A stretch of DNA of 64,000 nucleotides from Serpens gallinarum (GCF_014836765.1 NZ_JACSQG010000005.1:124001-188000); one strand, 5' to 3'. Shown: positions 9,538 through 18,468, numbered from the stretch's first letter. Program-made: numbers and translations. The notes: generated by a model from the letters alone, not told the origin.

Positions 9538-9714
9538 CTATCCCGTCACCAGCCCCGCCAGCATTCTGCTGAGCAATCCAAGCACCAGCACCACGACCAG
9601 CACGAGAAGTAAAAGTAGCAACGGCCTGAATGGCTGACGATCAACCCGGTTCTGGGGCAGCTTGAGGTATTCATCGACGCGGCGTTGGTCGTCGGGGTTC
9701 AATCGGCTGGTCAT
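9538..9714 (-). CDS. Small DUF3094-family membrane protein
   Basis: A 58-residue protein. It starts MTSRLNPDDQRRVDEYLKL, continues with a basic linker (NRVDRQPFRP), and has one strongly hydrophobic C-terminal span of leucines and valines ending LSRMLAGLVTG. This layout matches the DUF3094 family of small pseudomonad proteins: a charged N-terminal helix and a single membrane anchor. An AGAGGG ribosome site lies before the ATG on the minus strand. The function is unknown. It is divergent from the ECF permease gene. Confidence 0.8.
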   Translation of the reverse strand: MTSRLNPDDQRRVDEYLKLPQNRVDRQPFRPLLLLLLVLVVVLVLGLLSRMLAGLVTG

Positions 9715-9966
9715 GATGACCCTCTGTCGTAAATGGATGACATCAAGCCTAGTTCAGTTGGCCTCGCTCTCCATTACTCATTTCGCTGGCTAACCGTTCG
9801 GGCCTTCACGTAAGGCTGCAGCTTCGTTGCTGGGGTATAAACTGGGGATTCCATACCGGTGGTAGCTTGGCATGCGGGAATCCTACTGGCGATTGCGTGA
9901 CATTGTTCCTCAGGGCGGCTCCGATTTGATGGATCAGCGGCAACTGCTGCCGAATGAGACAGAACG

Positions 9967-10656
9967 ATGATTTCTGCGCATCTGCTGTCATCGGATACGC
10001 TATGGCTCGGCTGGCTGGCCTACCTGCCGTTTATTATCTGGGCGATTTGGCGGGCACCCTGGATTGAACTGTTCAGCGATTTTCGTCGGCAACATCTGCT
10101 GTTCGGCACTGTGCTGGTGCTGTTTCTGCTCTGGCTTGTGCGCAGAGACTTCGCCTCGGGGCTGTCCTTGCATTTCATCGGCATGACCGCGGTAACGCTC
10201 TTGCTGGACTGGCCGCTGGCCATTCTGGCGGGGTTGCTGGCACAGCTCGGACTGATCGCAATAGGGCGTCCCGACCTGGCTGCGCTGGGCATCAACGGGA
10301 TTCTTCTGGTGTTGATCCCCGTCGCGGTGACCGAGGCGTGTGCGAGCCTGGTTGAACGGGCGCAGCCGAATAACCTGTTCGTCTACATCTTCTTTTCGGG
10401 ATTCTTTCCCGCGGCGCTGACGGCCTTGTGCTGCATCCTGGCGGGGCTGGGTCTGCTTTGGTTGGATGGCCTTTATCCCATGCCGCCCTGGCTTGAGGAC
10501 TTTGCCGGTTACATCTGGCTGGTGATGTTCCCCGAAGCCTTTATCAACGGTATGGCGGTCACGGCCCTGGTGGTGTTCTGCCCTGACTGGCTGGAGACCT
10601 TCAACCGCGGCCGTTACCTGTCGGCGCCCTGGAAGGATGACGGACCGCCGCAATAA
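9967..10656 (+). CDS. ECF-type ABC transporter permease-like integral membrane protein
   Basis: A 229-residue protein made almost wholly of hydrophobic spans (about six), resembling the energy-coupling-factor substrate component (CbiM-like) proteins found as single genes in pseudomonads. The order of spans and the C-terminal stretch MFPEAFINGMAVTALVVF support this. No ECF ATPase or T-component gene lies nearby and no cobalamin riboswitch is visible, so the substrate (a metal such as cobalt is possible) is open. It stands alone. Confidence 0.65.
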   Translation: MISAHLLSSDTLWLGWLAYLPFIIWAIWRAPWIELFSDFRRQHLLFGTVLVLFLLWLVRRDFASGLSLHFIGMTAVTLLLDWPLAILAGLLAQLGLIAIGRPDLAALGINGILLVLIPVAVTEACASLVERAQPNNLFVYIFFSGFFPAALTALCCILAGLGLLWLDGLYPMPPWLEDFAGYIWLVMFPEAFINGMAVTALVVFCPDWLETFNRGRYLSAPWKDDGPPQ

Positions 10657-10673
10657 GTTGCGCCGGCGTGATT

Positions 10674-10820
10674 GTGGGTCGCTGCCCTCGCGGCGAAGCG
10701 TGCATAGTCCGAACACTGGCCATGCTCGGGAAGAGCTTCAGCCCAAGGTCGAGCCCCCACAGGTTTGTGCGACACGGACTCTTGTGTGGGAACGACGACC
10801 TCGCCGCGAAGGCGTGACCA
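10674..10820. repeat. Pair of degenerate REP-like sequences
   Basis: Two related G+C-rich motifs, gtgggtcgctgccctcgcgg (from 10674) and tgtgggaacgacgacctcgc (from 10791), resemble the GTGGGAGC...CGCGAAG repeats scattered between pseudomonad genes. They fill the gap between the membrane-protein gene and yacG; no gene is visible there. Confidence 0.45.
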
Positions 10821-10870
10821 CCGCAAAGGGCTTCGGTCCTGAGATCCAAGTTGTCGTGGATTAGTGCCGC

Positions 10871-11065
10871 TCAGTGGCGCGAAAGATCCTCCGAAAACAG
10901 ATCATCCACAACCGGATCGCCGGGTATGGCATGTTCTTCCGCCGCCCAGGCGCCCAGGTCGATCAATTTGCAACGCTCCGAGCAAAACGGGCGGGTCGGG
11001 GTTTTGTCATTCCACTCCACGGGCGCGCCGCAGGTCGGACATTTCACGGTGATAGGCTTGTTCAT
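10871..11065 (-). CDS. yacG: DNA gyrase inhibitor YacG
   Basis: A 64-residue zinc protein with the [10 protein letters not shown]...[12 protein letters not shown] signature (four cysteines in CxxC and CxxxC pairs) and the acidic C-terminal tail of the family. YacG binds GyrB and blocks DNA binding by gyrase in E. coli. The start codon overlaps the stop of coaE, and coaE-yacG is a widespread pair downstream of pilD. Confidence 0.95.
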   Translation of the reverse strand: MNKPITVKCPTCGAPVEWNDKTPTRPFCSERCKLIDLGAWAAEEHAIPGDPVVDDLFSEDLSRH

Positions 11066-11670
11066 GGCTGGCCTCCTCGCAGGGTCAGATAAAAATGGTG
11101 CAGGCGCTCAACTTCGCCTTGCAGCCAAGCCAGGTCGCGATCGTTGACCAGCACGTCGTCGGCATGGCGCAAGCGCTCTTCGCGGCTGGCCTGCGCGGCG
11201 ATGATGGCGCGGATCTGCGCTTCATCGCTGCCATCGCGGGCCATGGCGCGCTGCACCTGGAGATCTTCGGGCACATCCACCACCAGCACGCGCTGGGTCA
11301 GCTGGTATTGCCCGGACTCGATCAGCAGGGGTGAGACAAGGATCGCATAAGGTGACTGGGCGCGACCCAGGTGCTCGATGATTTCCTGACGAATCAGCGG
11401 GTGCAGCAGTTGTTCCAGCCAGCGACGCTCCTCGGGGTTGGCAAAAACCTGTGCGCGTAGGGCAGCGCGGTCCAGCTGGCCGTCGGGCAGTAGAATGGTC
11501 GTACCGAAATGCGCGGCGATTTTCGCCAGCGCAGGCCGACCCGGCTCCACCACCCAGCGTGCGGCGTAATCGGCATCGACGGTATGAATGCCAAGCTCGC
11601 CAAAGTGCTGCGCCGCGGCACTCTTGCCGCTGCCAATACCGCCGGTCAGGCCAAGGATCCAGGGTTTCAT
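11062..11670 (-). CDS. coaE: Dephospho-CoA kinase
   Basis: A 202-residue P-loop kinase catalysing the last step of coenzyme A synthesis (phosphorylation of dephospho-CoA at the 3' hydroxyl). Walker A is [10 protein letters not shown] at the N-terminus; the substrate-site motif [14 protein letters not shown] and the PLLIESGQY and VDVPEDLQ stretches are all family marks. It lies in the pilBCD-coaE-yacG order and overlaps yacG by 4 bp. Confidence 0.96.
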   Translation of the reverse strand: MKPWILGLTGGIGSGKSAAAQHFGELGIHTVDADYAARWVVEPGRPALAKIAAHFGTTILLPDGQLDRAALRAQVFANPEERRWLEQLLHPLIRQEIIEHLGRAQSPYAILVSPLLIESGQYQLTQRVLVVDVPEDLQVQRAMARDGSDEAQIRAIIAAQASREERLRHADDVLVNDRDLAWLQGEVERLHHFYLTLRGGQP

Positions 11671-11758
11671 AGGGACTTCCGTTCAAGGCAGGCCGGCATG
11701 ATCGCAGAAACCGGCGGCAGATCGAAGGGCGGGGGTTGGTCGGGTGGGCTGTAGATAG

Positions 11759-11845
11759 ATGTGAACCACGCTTTATCGATCCACAGGGTGGGTGGCGATC
11801 CACTGAGCGAGGCCGTGGTCGATGTAAAACGGTATCCGCCTAGAT
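11759..11845. repeat. Dispersed repeat, copy 1 (see 31141)
   Basis: The segment from tgtgaaccacgctttatcga onward aligns base by base, with scattered changes, to 31141-31223. Shared blocks include cgcttyatcgatc, gggtggcga, gcgnggccrtggt and the ending atccrcc. It sits in the gap between coaE and pilD. Confidence 0.6.
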
Positions 11846-12717
11846 CAATGAAACCCAGCAAACTGCAGGTAACGCTGAGTGATGTGCTCCCCCCAGATCA
11901 GCGCAATCCAGCCGGCAATGGCCAGGTAAGGGCCGAAGGGAATTGGCGTCCCGGTGGCGGCATTGCGCAGACGCAGCATGATGATGCCCAGAATGGCGCC
12001 CACCAGCGAGGACAGCAGGATGGTCAGCGGTAGAATCTGCCAGCCGCCCCAGGCGCCGAGCATGGCCAACAGCTTGAAATCGCCGTAGCCCATGCCTTCC
12101 TTGCCGGTCAGCAGCTTGAATAACCAGTACACCGACCACAGGCTCAGGTAGCCGGCCACCGCGCCCCACAGAGCGTCTTCCAGGCTGGCGAACAGGCCGA
12201 AATTATTGACGATCAGCCCCAGCCACAGCAGCGGCAGCACCAGTGCATCGGGCAGCAGCTGGTGATCGCAGTCGATCAGGCTCATCGCCAGCAGCCCCCA
12301 GGTGAGCACCAGCATGGCTGCGCACGGCCAGCCGTAGCCGAAGTGCCAGGCAACAAAGGCGGACAGCAGTCCGCAGGCCAGTTCCACCAACGGGTAACGA
12401 GGGCTGATGGCCTGCTGGCAGCCGGAGCACCTGCCGCGTAACGCCAGCCAGCTGAGCAAGGGAAGGTTTTCCCAGGGGCGAATCCTGTGGCCGCAATGCG
12501 GGCAGGAGGAGTTCGGAGTCAGTAGATTAAATGCCGGGACAGCCGGCTCGGCGGGCAATTCGAGTATGTCGCGGGCCTGCACCTTCCAGTCACGCTGCAG
12601 CATCACCGGCAGGCGGTACACCAGCACATTGAGGAAGCTGCCGACCAGCAGGCCGAGCAGCAGGGTGCATAAAACAAAGACCAGCGGGTGGCTGGCCAGA
12701 TAATCGACAAGGGACAT
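11845..12717 (-). CDS. pilD: Type IV prepilin peptidase / N-methyltransferase PilD
   Basis: A 290-residue inner-membrane aspartyl protease that cleaves the leader of type IV prepilins and methylates the new N-terminus. The zinc-type cysteine pairs CPHC and CSGC lie in the first cytoplasmic loop. The catalytic aspartates are in LIDCDHQLLPD and in GMGYGDFKLL, the GxGD motif. About eight hydrophobic spans follow the usual pattern. The ATG at 12717 gives MSLVDYLASHP; an ATG two codons earlier is possible. It is the third gene of pilB-pilC-pilD, read leftward. Confidence 0.96.
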   Translation of the reverse strand: MSLVDYLASHPLVFVLCTLLLGLLVGSFLNVLVYRLPVMLQRDWKVQARDILELPAEPAVPAFNLLTPNSSCPHCGHRIRPWENLPLLSWLALRGRCSGCQQAISPRYPLVELACGLLSAFVAWHFGYGWPCAAMLVLTWGLLAMSLIDCDHQLLPDALVLPLLWLGLIVNNFGLFASLEDALWGAVAGYLSLWSVYWLFKLLTGKEGMGYGDFKLLAMLGAWGGWQILPLTILLSSLVGAILGIIMLRLRNAATGTPIPFGPYLAIAGWIALIWGEHITQRYLQFAGFH

Positions 12718-12723
12718 CTTCAA

Positions 12724-12844
12724 CCCTCTGGAAAAGTCCGGAATGCTCTGTGGGGGCCGGCTTTGCGGGGCAATGTATTTGTCCCTGTGTTGGCTTCAAC
12801 TCGACAGCCGGAATAAATCCGGCCCACAGTTAGCTAGTTGCGCC
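12724..12844. repeat. REP-like sequence between pilC and pilD
   Basis: ctgtgggggccggctttgcg near 12749 faces a related inverted segment, ccggaataaatccggcccac, near 12809. These are typical of pseudomonad REP pairs and may stabilise or terminate the pilC message. Confidence 0.45.
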
Positions 12845-14062
12845 TTAAACCACAGCACCCAGCTGGAAGATCGGAAGGTACATGGCAATGATCAGACCGC
12901 CCACCAGCACGCCGAGCACCGACATGATCATCGGCTCCATCAGCGAGGTGAGGCCATCGACCATATTGTCCACTTCGTCTTCGTAGAAGGTAGCGACCTT
13001 GTCGAGCATGCCGTCCAGCGAACCGGACTCCTCGCCGATGGCGGTCATCTGCAGGGCCATTGCCGGGAACACGCCGGTGGTGCGCATTGAGAAGTTCAGC
13101 TGCATGCCGGTGGAAACGTCCTGTTTGACCTTGTTCACCGCATACTTGAACACCACGTTGCCGGTGGCGCCGGCTACCGAGTCCAGCGCATCCACCAGCG
13201 GCACCCCGGCAGCAAAAGTAGTGGCCAGGGTGCGGGCGTAACGGGCGACGGAGGATTTATAGATAATGTCGCCGACAACCGGCATTTTCAGCAGCGAACG
13301 GTCCACAAGGTCGCGAAATTTCTGCGAGCGTTTGTGCGCTTCCTTGAACGCGAAGCCAGCGCCGAACATGGCGATCAGGATGATGAACCACCATTTTTGC
13401 AGCGCTTCGGACAGACCAATCACCATCTGTGTGAAGGCCGGTAACTCGGCGCCGAAGCTGGAGAATACTTCCTGGAACTGCGGCACTACCTTGATCAATA
13501 GGATAGCCGACACGATGATCGCGATCAGTACCACAGCGATGGGGTAGTTCATCGCCTTCTTGATCTTGGCCTTTAGCGCCTCGGTCTTTTCCTTATAGGT
13601 GGCCACCCGGTCGAGCAGGGTTTCTAGCGCGCCGGATTGTTCGCCGGAGTCCACCAGGTTGCAATAGAGGTCATCGAAATACTGAGGACGCTTGCGCAGC
13701 GAGTTGGCCAGGCTGTTACCGGCCGCCACGTCCTGCTTTACGTCATCGACCAGCTTGCGCATGTTCGGGTTATCGAAGCCTTCGCCGATGATGTCGAAGG
13801 CGCTCAACAAGGGCACGCCGGCTTTCATCATGGTTGCCATCTGCCGAGTGAACAGGGCGATGTCCATTGGCTTGATCTTCTTGCCGGCGCTGAACAGTGA
13901 CACCGACTTCTTGCGCACCTTGAGGGGGTTGATGCCCTGTTTGCGCAACTGCGCCTTGACCAGTGCCGGGTTCGGGCCACTCAGCTCGCCCTTGACCTTC
14001 GCGCCACGCCGATCCGTACCTTCCCAGCTGAACAGGCTGGTTTTCAGTGCTTTTTCCGCCAT
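12845..14062 (-). CDS. pilC: Type IV pilus inner-membrane platform protein PilC
   Basis: A 405-residue member of the GspF/PilC platform family, which couples the PilB and PilT ATPases to pilin insertion. It has the two repeated GspF domains: the first begins near DIALFTRQMATMMKAGVPLL, the second near YARTLATTFAAGVPLVDAL. Each is followed by a long hydrophobic span, and a last span lies near the C-terminus (MIMSVLGVLVGGLIIAMYLP). It follows pilB with a 2-bp gap. Confidence 0.96.
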   Translation of the reverse strand: MAEKALKTSLFSWEGTDRRGAKVKGELSGPNPALVKAQLRKQGINPLKVRKKSVSLFSAGKKIKPMDIALFTRQMATMMKAGVPLLSAFDIIGEGFDNPNMRKLVDDVKQDVAAGNSLANSLRKRPQYFDDLYCNLVDSGEQSGALETLLDRVATYKEKTEALKAKIKKAMNYPIAVVLIAIIVSAILLIKVVPQFQEVFSSFGAELPAFTQMVIGLSEALQKWWFIILIAMFGAGFAFKEAHKRSQKFRDLVDRSLLKMPVVGDIIYKSSVARYARTLATTFAAGVPLVDALDSVAGATGNVVFKYAVNKVKQDVSTGMQLNFSMRTTGVFPAMALQMTAIGEESGSLDGMLDKVATFYEDEVDNMVDGLTSLMEPMIMSVLGVLVGGLIIAMYLPIFQLGAVV

Positions 14063-14064
14063 GG

Positions 14065-15768
14065 TTAATCCTTGGTCACCCGGTTGACTTCTTCGAGGCT
14101 GGTTACGCCCTGCATGGCCTTGAGCAGGCCCGAGGTGCGCAGGTCGTTGAACCCGTCCTTGCGCATCTGTGCGGCGATATCGATGGAATTGCCGTCCTCC
14201 ATGATAATCCGCTGCAGTGCAGGGGTATTTTTAACCACTTCATAAATACCGACGCGGCCTTTGTAGCCTGCTTTGCAATTCTCACAACCCACCGGACCGT
14301 AGAGCTTGAACTTACCGATCTGTGCTTCCGGGAAGCCCTCGCTGAGCAGTGTCTCGCGCGGCACCGGTACTTCCTTCTTGCAGCTCGGACACAGCTTGCG
14401 AGCCAGGCGCTGAGCGATGATCAGGTTTACCGAGGTGGCGATGTTGAAGGCTGCCACGCCCATGTTGCGCAGGCGCGTCAGTGTTTCGGCGGCGCTGTTG
14501 GTGTGCAGGGTGGACATCACCATGTGGCCGGTCTGTGCGGCCTTGATGGCAATCTCGGCGGTTTCCAGGTCGCGGATTTCCCCAACCATGATCACGTCCG
14601 GGTCCTGGCGCAGGAAGGCGCGCAGCGCCTGGGAGAAGTCCATGCCCTGGCGCGGATTGACGTTGACCTGGTTGATGCCTTCCAGGTTGATTTCCACTGG
14701 GTCTTCAGCGGTGGAAATGTTTATGTCCACGGTGTTGAGAATATTCAGGCCGGTATACAGCGACACCGTCTTGCCTGAGCCGGTGGGGCCGGTGACCAGA
14801 ATCATGCCCTGCGGCTGCGTGAGGGCGCTGAGGTACAACTCTTTCTGTGACTCCTCGTAACCCAGCGCATCGATGCCCATTTGCGCACTGGATGGGTCGA
14901 GAATCCGCATCACGATCTTCTCGCCCCACAGCGTGGGCAGGGTGTTGACGCGAAAGTCGATGGCCTTGGTCTTGGAGATCTTCATCTTGATCCGGCCATC
15001 CTGCGGCTTGCGCCGCTCGGAAATATCCAGCCCGGCCATTACCTTTAAACGTGCCGAGATACGACTGGCTAACTGAATCGGCGGGCGTGCCACTTCATGC
15101 AGTACACCATCGGTACGCAGTCGCACGCGGAAGGCTCGTTCGTAGGGCTCGAAGTGCAAGTCCGAAGAGCCGCCCTTGATCGCATCCAGCAGCATCTTGT
15201 TGACGAAACGCACCACTGGCGCGTCGTCGGAGGCTTCGCCGTCGTCCCGCGTGGCCTCGTCGTCATTGCCATTTACGATATCCAGGCCGTCAAGATCGAC
15301 ATCGTCCAGATCAGTCATGGAGCCGGTCGCCGACTCGTAGAACTTGTCGATGGCCGCGCCGAGTTTGTCGTCTTCCACCAGGATGCCTTCGGCATTCAGC
15401 CCGGTGCTGAACTGGATATCGCTGATCGACTGATGGCTGGACGGGTCGGAGAGGGCGACGAACAGCTTGTTGCCACGCCGCCACAACGGCAACACGCGGT
15501 GCTGGCGAGCGAGCTTCTCGCTGATCAGCTCCTTGGGTTGCTGCTCCTTGTCGATAGCAGAAAGATCTACAAAGGCCACACCGAACTGCTCGGCCGCCAA
15601 CTCCGCCACCGCGCGGCCCTTGGCCAGCTTGTTCTGCACCACATAGGTGATCAACGACAGGCTGTTGCGCTGCGCCTGCAGCTGGGCCTGCTGGGCAGTT
15701 TTCTCATCGAACAGGCCGGCCAGCACCATCTGCCTGGCCAGCCCGGAAAGATTTACGTGGGTATTCAT
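14065..15768 (-). CDS. pilB: Type IV pilus extension ATPase PilB
   Basis: A 567-residue secretion ATPase of the GspE/PilB family that drives pilus extension. It has an N-terminal MshEN-type domain, Walker A (GPTGSGKTVSLYTGL), the Asp and His boxes (STAEDPVE, MVMSTLHTNSAAET) and Walker B (VIMVGEIRD). Near the C-terminus is a four-cysteine zinc motif (CPSC and CENC). The ATG at 15768 gives MNTHVNLSG, the usual pseudomonad start; a longer frame upstream runs into A+T-rich DNA. It is divergent from pilA, as in other pseudomonads. Confidence 0.96.
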   Translation of the reverse strand: MNTHVNLSGLARQMVLAGLFDEKTAQQAQLQAQRNSLSLITYVVQNKLAKGRAVAELAAEQFGVAFVDLSAIDKEQQPKELISEKLARQHRVLPLWRRGNKLFVALSDPSSHQSISDIQFSTGLNAEGILVEDDKLGAAIDKFYESATGSMTDLDDVDLDGLDIVNGNDDEATRDDGEASDDAPVVRFVNKMLLDAIKGGSSDLHFEPYERAFRVRLRTDGVLHEVARPPIQLASRISARLKVMAGLDISERRKPQDGRIKMKISKTKAIDFRVNTLPTLWGEKIVMRILDPSSAQMGIDALGYEESQKELYLSALTQPQGMILVTGPTGSGKTVSLYTGLNILNTVDINISTAEDPVEINLEGINQVNVNPRQGMDFSQALRAFLRQDPDVIMVGEIRDLETAEIAIKAAQTGHMVMSTLHTNSAAETLTRLRNMGVAAFNIATSVNLIIAQRLARKLCPSCKKEVPVPRETLLSEGFPEAQIGKFKLYGPVGCENCKAGYKGRVGIYEVVKNTPALQRIIMEDGNSIDIAAQMRKDGFNDLRTSGLLKAMQGVTSLEEVNRVTKD

Positions 15769-16175
15769 GAGGCGCGCTCCGGTGTAATGCGCAGCCTTAT
15801 AACCCGGCGGCGAAAGCACTTCTCAAAACTGGCGCACACAGTGACGCAAATCGTCACTTGTGGTGAATTTGGGGAGAGAAGCGATATATACCGCTATGTC
15901 AAAAAATGAATAATCACTTTTTAAGTGCTGATCGCGACTTTTGAGTGTGACGTGGTTCGTCTGGCGATGCGTTAAGGGTCACAAATTAGTTACGTTACTC
16001 GGGGAGTAACTAGGAAGTTAAAAGTTGCTGTAAGGCTTGTTACGCCAGGCTTTGCCGTCGGTTTAGCGTTGCTTTTATTATGGTGATAGTGGCGTTTTAA
16101 TGGTTCGGTATTGGCACAGCCGCTGCAACTCCATGAGCAGGTCAGCGGACCTTCTACATCTCATGGGAGAGACAC
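15769..16175. other. Divergent regulatory region between pilB and pilA
   Basis: This 407-bp gap, more A+T-rich than its surroundings, holds no gene. It contains the sigma-54 promoter of pilA at its right end. PilR binding sites would be expected upstream of that promoter but were not recognised by eye. Confidence 0.7.
16111..16127 (+). promoter_or_regulatory. Sigma-54 promoter of pilA
   Basis: TTGGCAC, five bases, then CTGCA matches the -24/-12 consensus (TGGCAC-N5-TTGCA) with one change. It lies about 50 bp before the pilA ATG. pilA is sigma-54- and PilR-dependent in P. aeruginosa, and pilR and pilS are in this window. Confidence 0.82.
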
Positions 16176-16757
16176 ATGAAAGCTCAAATGCAAAAGGGTT
16201 TTACCCTGATTGAACTAATGATCGTAGTCGCGATTATCGGGATTCTGGCTGCGGTGGCGCTGCCGGCCTACCAGGATTACACGTCCCGTGCGCGTGTTTC
16301 CGAAGGTCTTCTGTTAGCGACCGAGGCGAAGAACCTGGTGGCAGATAATGCGGTCAACGTCATGCCGGCGGCGACTGGAGGGTTGGCGACTGGGTATCCG
16401 GCGGTTAGCGCTGTGGGTGGCGTACCAGCCCCTTGTGTTGCGGCTGGTCCCTGCCAGCAGGTGGTCGGGGATGGTGCCGGTGCGGGATCCATCAACGTGT
16501 TGGATTTGATCATTGATTCGGATTCGGGTGAAATTACCATCAACCTTTCCGAGCGTGTGGCAGATGCCACGGCTAATACCGTCGTACTGGTTCCGGCATC
16601 CAATGGTGCCCCGTTGGTTGCCGGCACCCGTCCCACTGGGCCGGTAATCTGGACCTGCTTCGCAGCGGGTCGCGTCGCTCCGGCTGGCAGCGGCATTACA
16701 GCCCCGGCTGCCGCCACCCTGCCGCTGAACCTCGCACCCGCCGAGTGCCGTGGTTAA
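16176..16757 (+). CDS. pilA: Type IV major pilin PilA
   Basis: A 193-residue prepilin. The leader MKAQMQKG is cleaved before F by PilD, giving [20 protein letters not shown] with the conserved Glu5. The mature chain has ~185 residues, longer than many pseudomonad pilins. It carries a C-terminal disulphide pair (WTCFAAG and AECRG) plus a second cysteine pair in the middle (PCVAAGPC). The globular part is rich in Ala, Gly, Val and Pro. It is followed by an accessory gene and a tRNA-Thr, a layout of allele-exchange pilin loci. A GGGAGAG ribosome site precedes the ATG. Confidence 0.95.
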   Translation: MKAQMQKGFTLIELMIVVAIIGILAAVALPAYQDYTSRARVSEGLLLATEAKNLVADNAVNVMPAATGGLATGYPAVSAVGGVPAPCVAAGPCQQVVGDGAGAGSINVLDLIIDSDSGEITINLSERVADATANTVVLVPASNGAPLVAGTRPTGPVIWTCFAAGRVAPAGSGITAPAAATLPLNLAPAECRG

Positions 16758-16815
16758 TAGGAGTTAGTCGCCGCGCAGGTTGAACCCTGCGCGGTGGCGC
16801 CTCGCCTGAATATCC

Positions 16816-16842
16816 AAAACCCTGCCTCGCTGGCGGGGTTTT
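16816..16842 (+). terminator. Terminator after pilA
   Basis: AAAACCCTGCC pairs with GGCGGGGTTTT around a 5-base loop. The accessory gene begins 38 bp later, so it may be transcribed by read-through or from its own promoter. A second hairpin without a T-run (CCGCGCAGG/CCCTGCGCGG) lies just before it. Confidence 0.75.
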
Positions 16843-16879
16843 GTTCGACTGATTCCAGCCGAGTTTTATGGAGGTGGTC

Positions 16880-17611
16880 ATGCCTGCCCGTATCAAAGCT
16901 TTTCTAGTGCATCTGGCCTTCTCATTGGTTATTGCGCTGCTGGCCATATCATTGGTGTTTCGCCTTTGGTATCCCGCGCCTTTGCATGAGGCGTTAGGTG
17001 CTACGCATATCTTCCTGCTATTGCTGCTTGTCGATGTGACACTCGGCCCGCTACTTACCCTGTTGGTATTCAAGGTCGGCAAGAGCAGTCTCGTCATGGA
17101 CCTGACTATCATCGCCTGCCTGCAAGTAGCGGCGCTGGGCTATGGCGTCTGGACCGTAGCCGAAGGCCGACCAGTCTGGATTGTCTTCAATGTCGATCGT
17201 TTCGATGTGGTTACGGCGCTGGACATCGACCGAAGGGAACCGGACAAGGCATTCGAATATGGCACGGCGCCTTGGAGCGGGCCGCAATGGGTCGGGGCCA
17301 GCCAGCCCGAAGACCCTGAGCAGCGCAGCAGGATCGTTCTCGAAGCGTCCTTGGGTGGCAGTGATATAGCTCAGCGTCCGAACCTCTATAGGCCGCTGGG
17401 GGAAATGGCTGAGATCATAAGGCAGCGTGCGCAACCGCTGGAAAAGCTCAGTGACTTTAACGAGGCTACCGTGGTGCGCGATGCTCTGCAGAATTGGCCA
17501 AGCGCATCCGCCTGGGTGCCACTGATGGCGCGGGTCAAGCCAATGGTGGTGTTACTTGGCGAGAATAACAGCGATGTAGTGGCCATTGCTGAGCTTAACC
17601 CTTGGAAATAA
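16880..17611 (+). CDS. tfpZ: TfpX/TfpZ-family type IV pilin accessory protein
   Basis: A 243-residue inner-membrane protein with four hydrophobic spans in the first ~100 residues (from about 9-30 through ACLQVAALGYGVWTV), then a soluble domain starting at RPVWIVFNVDRFDVV. This layout and the position right after pilA match the TfpX/TfpZ family, which assists assembly or modification of its matching pilin type. The ATG at 16880 was chosen because GGAGGT lies just upstream; an ATG at 16868 is also in frame. The subgroup (X or Z) cannot be fixed by eye. Confidence 0.85.
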   Translation: MPARIKAFLVHLAFSLVIALLAISLVFRLWYPAPLHEALGATHIFLLLLLVDVTLGPLLTLLVFKVGKSSLVMDLTIIACLQVAALGYGVWTVAEGRPVWIVFNVDRFDVVTALDIDRREPDKAFEYGTAPWSGPQWVGASQPEDPEQRSRIVLEASLGGSDIAQRPNLYRPLGEMAEIIRQRAQPLEKLSDFNEATVVRDALQNWPSASAWVPLMARVKPMVVLLGENNSDVVAIAELNPWK

Positions 17612-17730
17612 CCTCCTAGCTAGGGGAAGCTTTCATCCTCGCTAGTAGCGGCTACTGACACCGATACGCTTACTAATTGGCACCCGGTTAAGGCTCGTAT
17701 ATCTGCTGCCTCCAGAGCATCGTTTGCCCG

Positions 17731-17759
17731 TTGATTCCCTCAGCATGGAATGCTAGTTT
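17731..17759 (+). promoter_or_regulatory. Candidate promoter of tRNA-Thr
   Basis: TTGATT, a 17-bp spacer and TAGTTT lie just before the tRNA, followed by a G+C-rich stretch. The -10 is only 11 bp from the mature 5' end, which would leave almost no leader. Confidence 0.45.
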
Positions 17760-17769
17760 ACGCGCCGCC

Positions 17770-17845
17770 GCCGGAATAGCTCAGTAGGTAGAGCAGCGCA
17801 CTCGTAACGCGAAGGTCGCAGGTTCGATTCCTGTTTCCGGCACCA
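17770..17845 (+). tRNA. tRNA-Thr (CGT)
   Basis: A 76-base cloverleaf with acceptor GCCGGAA/TTCCGGC, anticodon CGT in CTCGTAA, T-arm GGTTCGATTCC and encoded CCA. In P. aeruginosa a tRNA-Thr marks the right end of the exchangeable pilin cassette. Confidence 0.98.
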
Positions 17846-17882
17846 TGATTCCCTTCGGGCCTTCCCTTTTCAGGCCCGGACG

Positions 17883-17910
17883 AAAACCGGCCCTCAGGCC
17901 GGTTTTTTTT
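17883..17910 (+). terminator. Terminator after tRNA-Thr
   Basis: AAAACCGGCC and GGCCGGTTTT form a perfect 10-bp stem around CTCA, followed by more T residues. Confidence 0.95.
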
Positions 17911-17949
17911 ACGTCTATCTTTTGCCGTAACCGGCAAATCTAACACCCA

Positions 17950-18468
17950 TCAAAGCGGCCAACTCACAACCAGCGAATAGCTTTCGATGCCCTCGTTCGG
18001 GCTTTTCAGGCCGGCGTTTGAGTAGTGGATGGCGCGGATGCCCAGCCGACCTCCGTTGCGCAGTTGTAGGCCGGCGCCCAGGCGGTCTTCAAAGTGCAAG
18101 GCCGAGCTCATGTTGCGTCCGCCCACTTCGATGCCGGAAAACAGCGCGGCGCCAATGCCGAATTCCATGAATGGCTGGGCGCCGTCGGCGTTGAAGGTGT
18201 AAACGAGCACTGGACTGAGGGACAACGAATGGGCGCCGGCGGCTTCGTCGCCGCTCTGCCAATAGGTGTAGCCAGCGTCCCAGTGACCGCCGAGGTGCCC
18301 GCTTTCGGTCTGCCACCAGCTTTGCTCCCACGCGCGCGACAGGCCTGCGCGATAGGTCATTTCCCCTTGGCCGGTCACGCCGATGGCGCCAGACAATTCG
18401 GCGGCTTGGGTTGTGCCGGCCATTACACAGCCAAGAGCAAACAGAGTGGGCACGAATTTGCGGGACAT
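17950..18468 (-). CDS. pagL: Lipid A 3-O-deacylase, PagL family
   Basis: A 172-residue outer-membrane beta-barrel enzyme that removes the 3-O acyl chain of lipid A. A signal peptide (MSRKFVPTLFALGCVMAGTTQAA) precedes the barrel. The catalytic His-x-Ser pair is in IHYSNAGLKSPNEGIE near the C-terminus, and the chain ends with an aromatic/hydrophobic strand (SYSLVVSWPL). The ATG at 18468 gives the signal peptide directly. It stands alone between tRNA-Thr and a divergent IclR regulator. Confidence 0.88.
   Translation of the reverse strand: MSRKFVPTLFALGCVMAGTTQAAELSGAIGVTGQGEMTYRAGLSRAWEQSWWQTESGHLGGHWDAGYTYWQSGDEAAGAHSLSLSPVLVYTFNADGAQPFMEFGIGAALFSGIEVGGRNMSSALHFEDRLGAGLQLRNGGRLGIRAIHYSNAGLKSPNEGIESYSLVVSWPL

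Noticed and set aside
17770-17845. tRNA-Thr as an integration site of a genomic island.
   Set aside because: No integrase gene or duplicated tRNA end is found nearby; exchange by homologous recombination of the pilin cassette explains the layout better.
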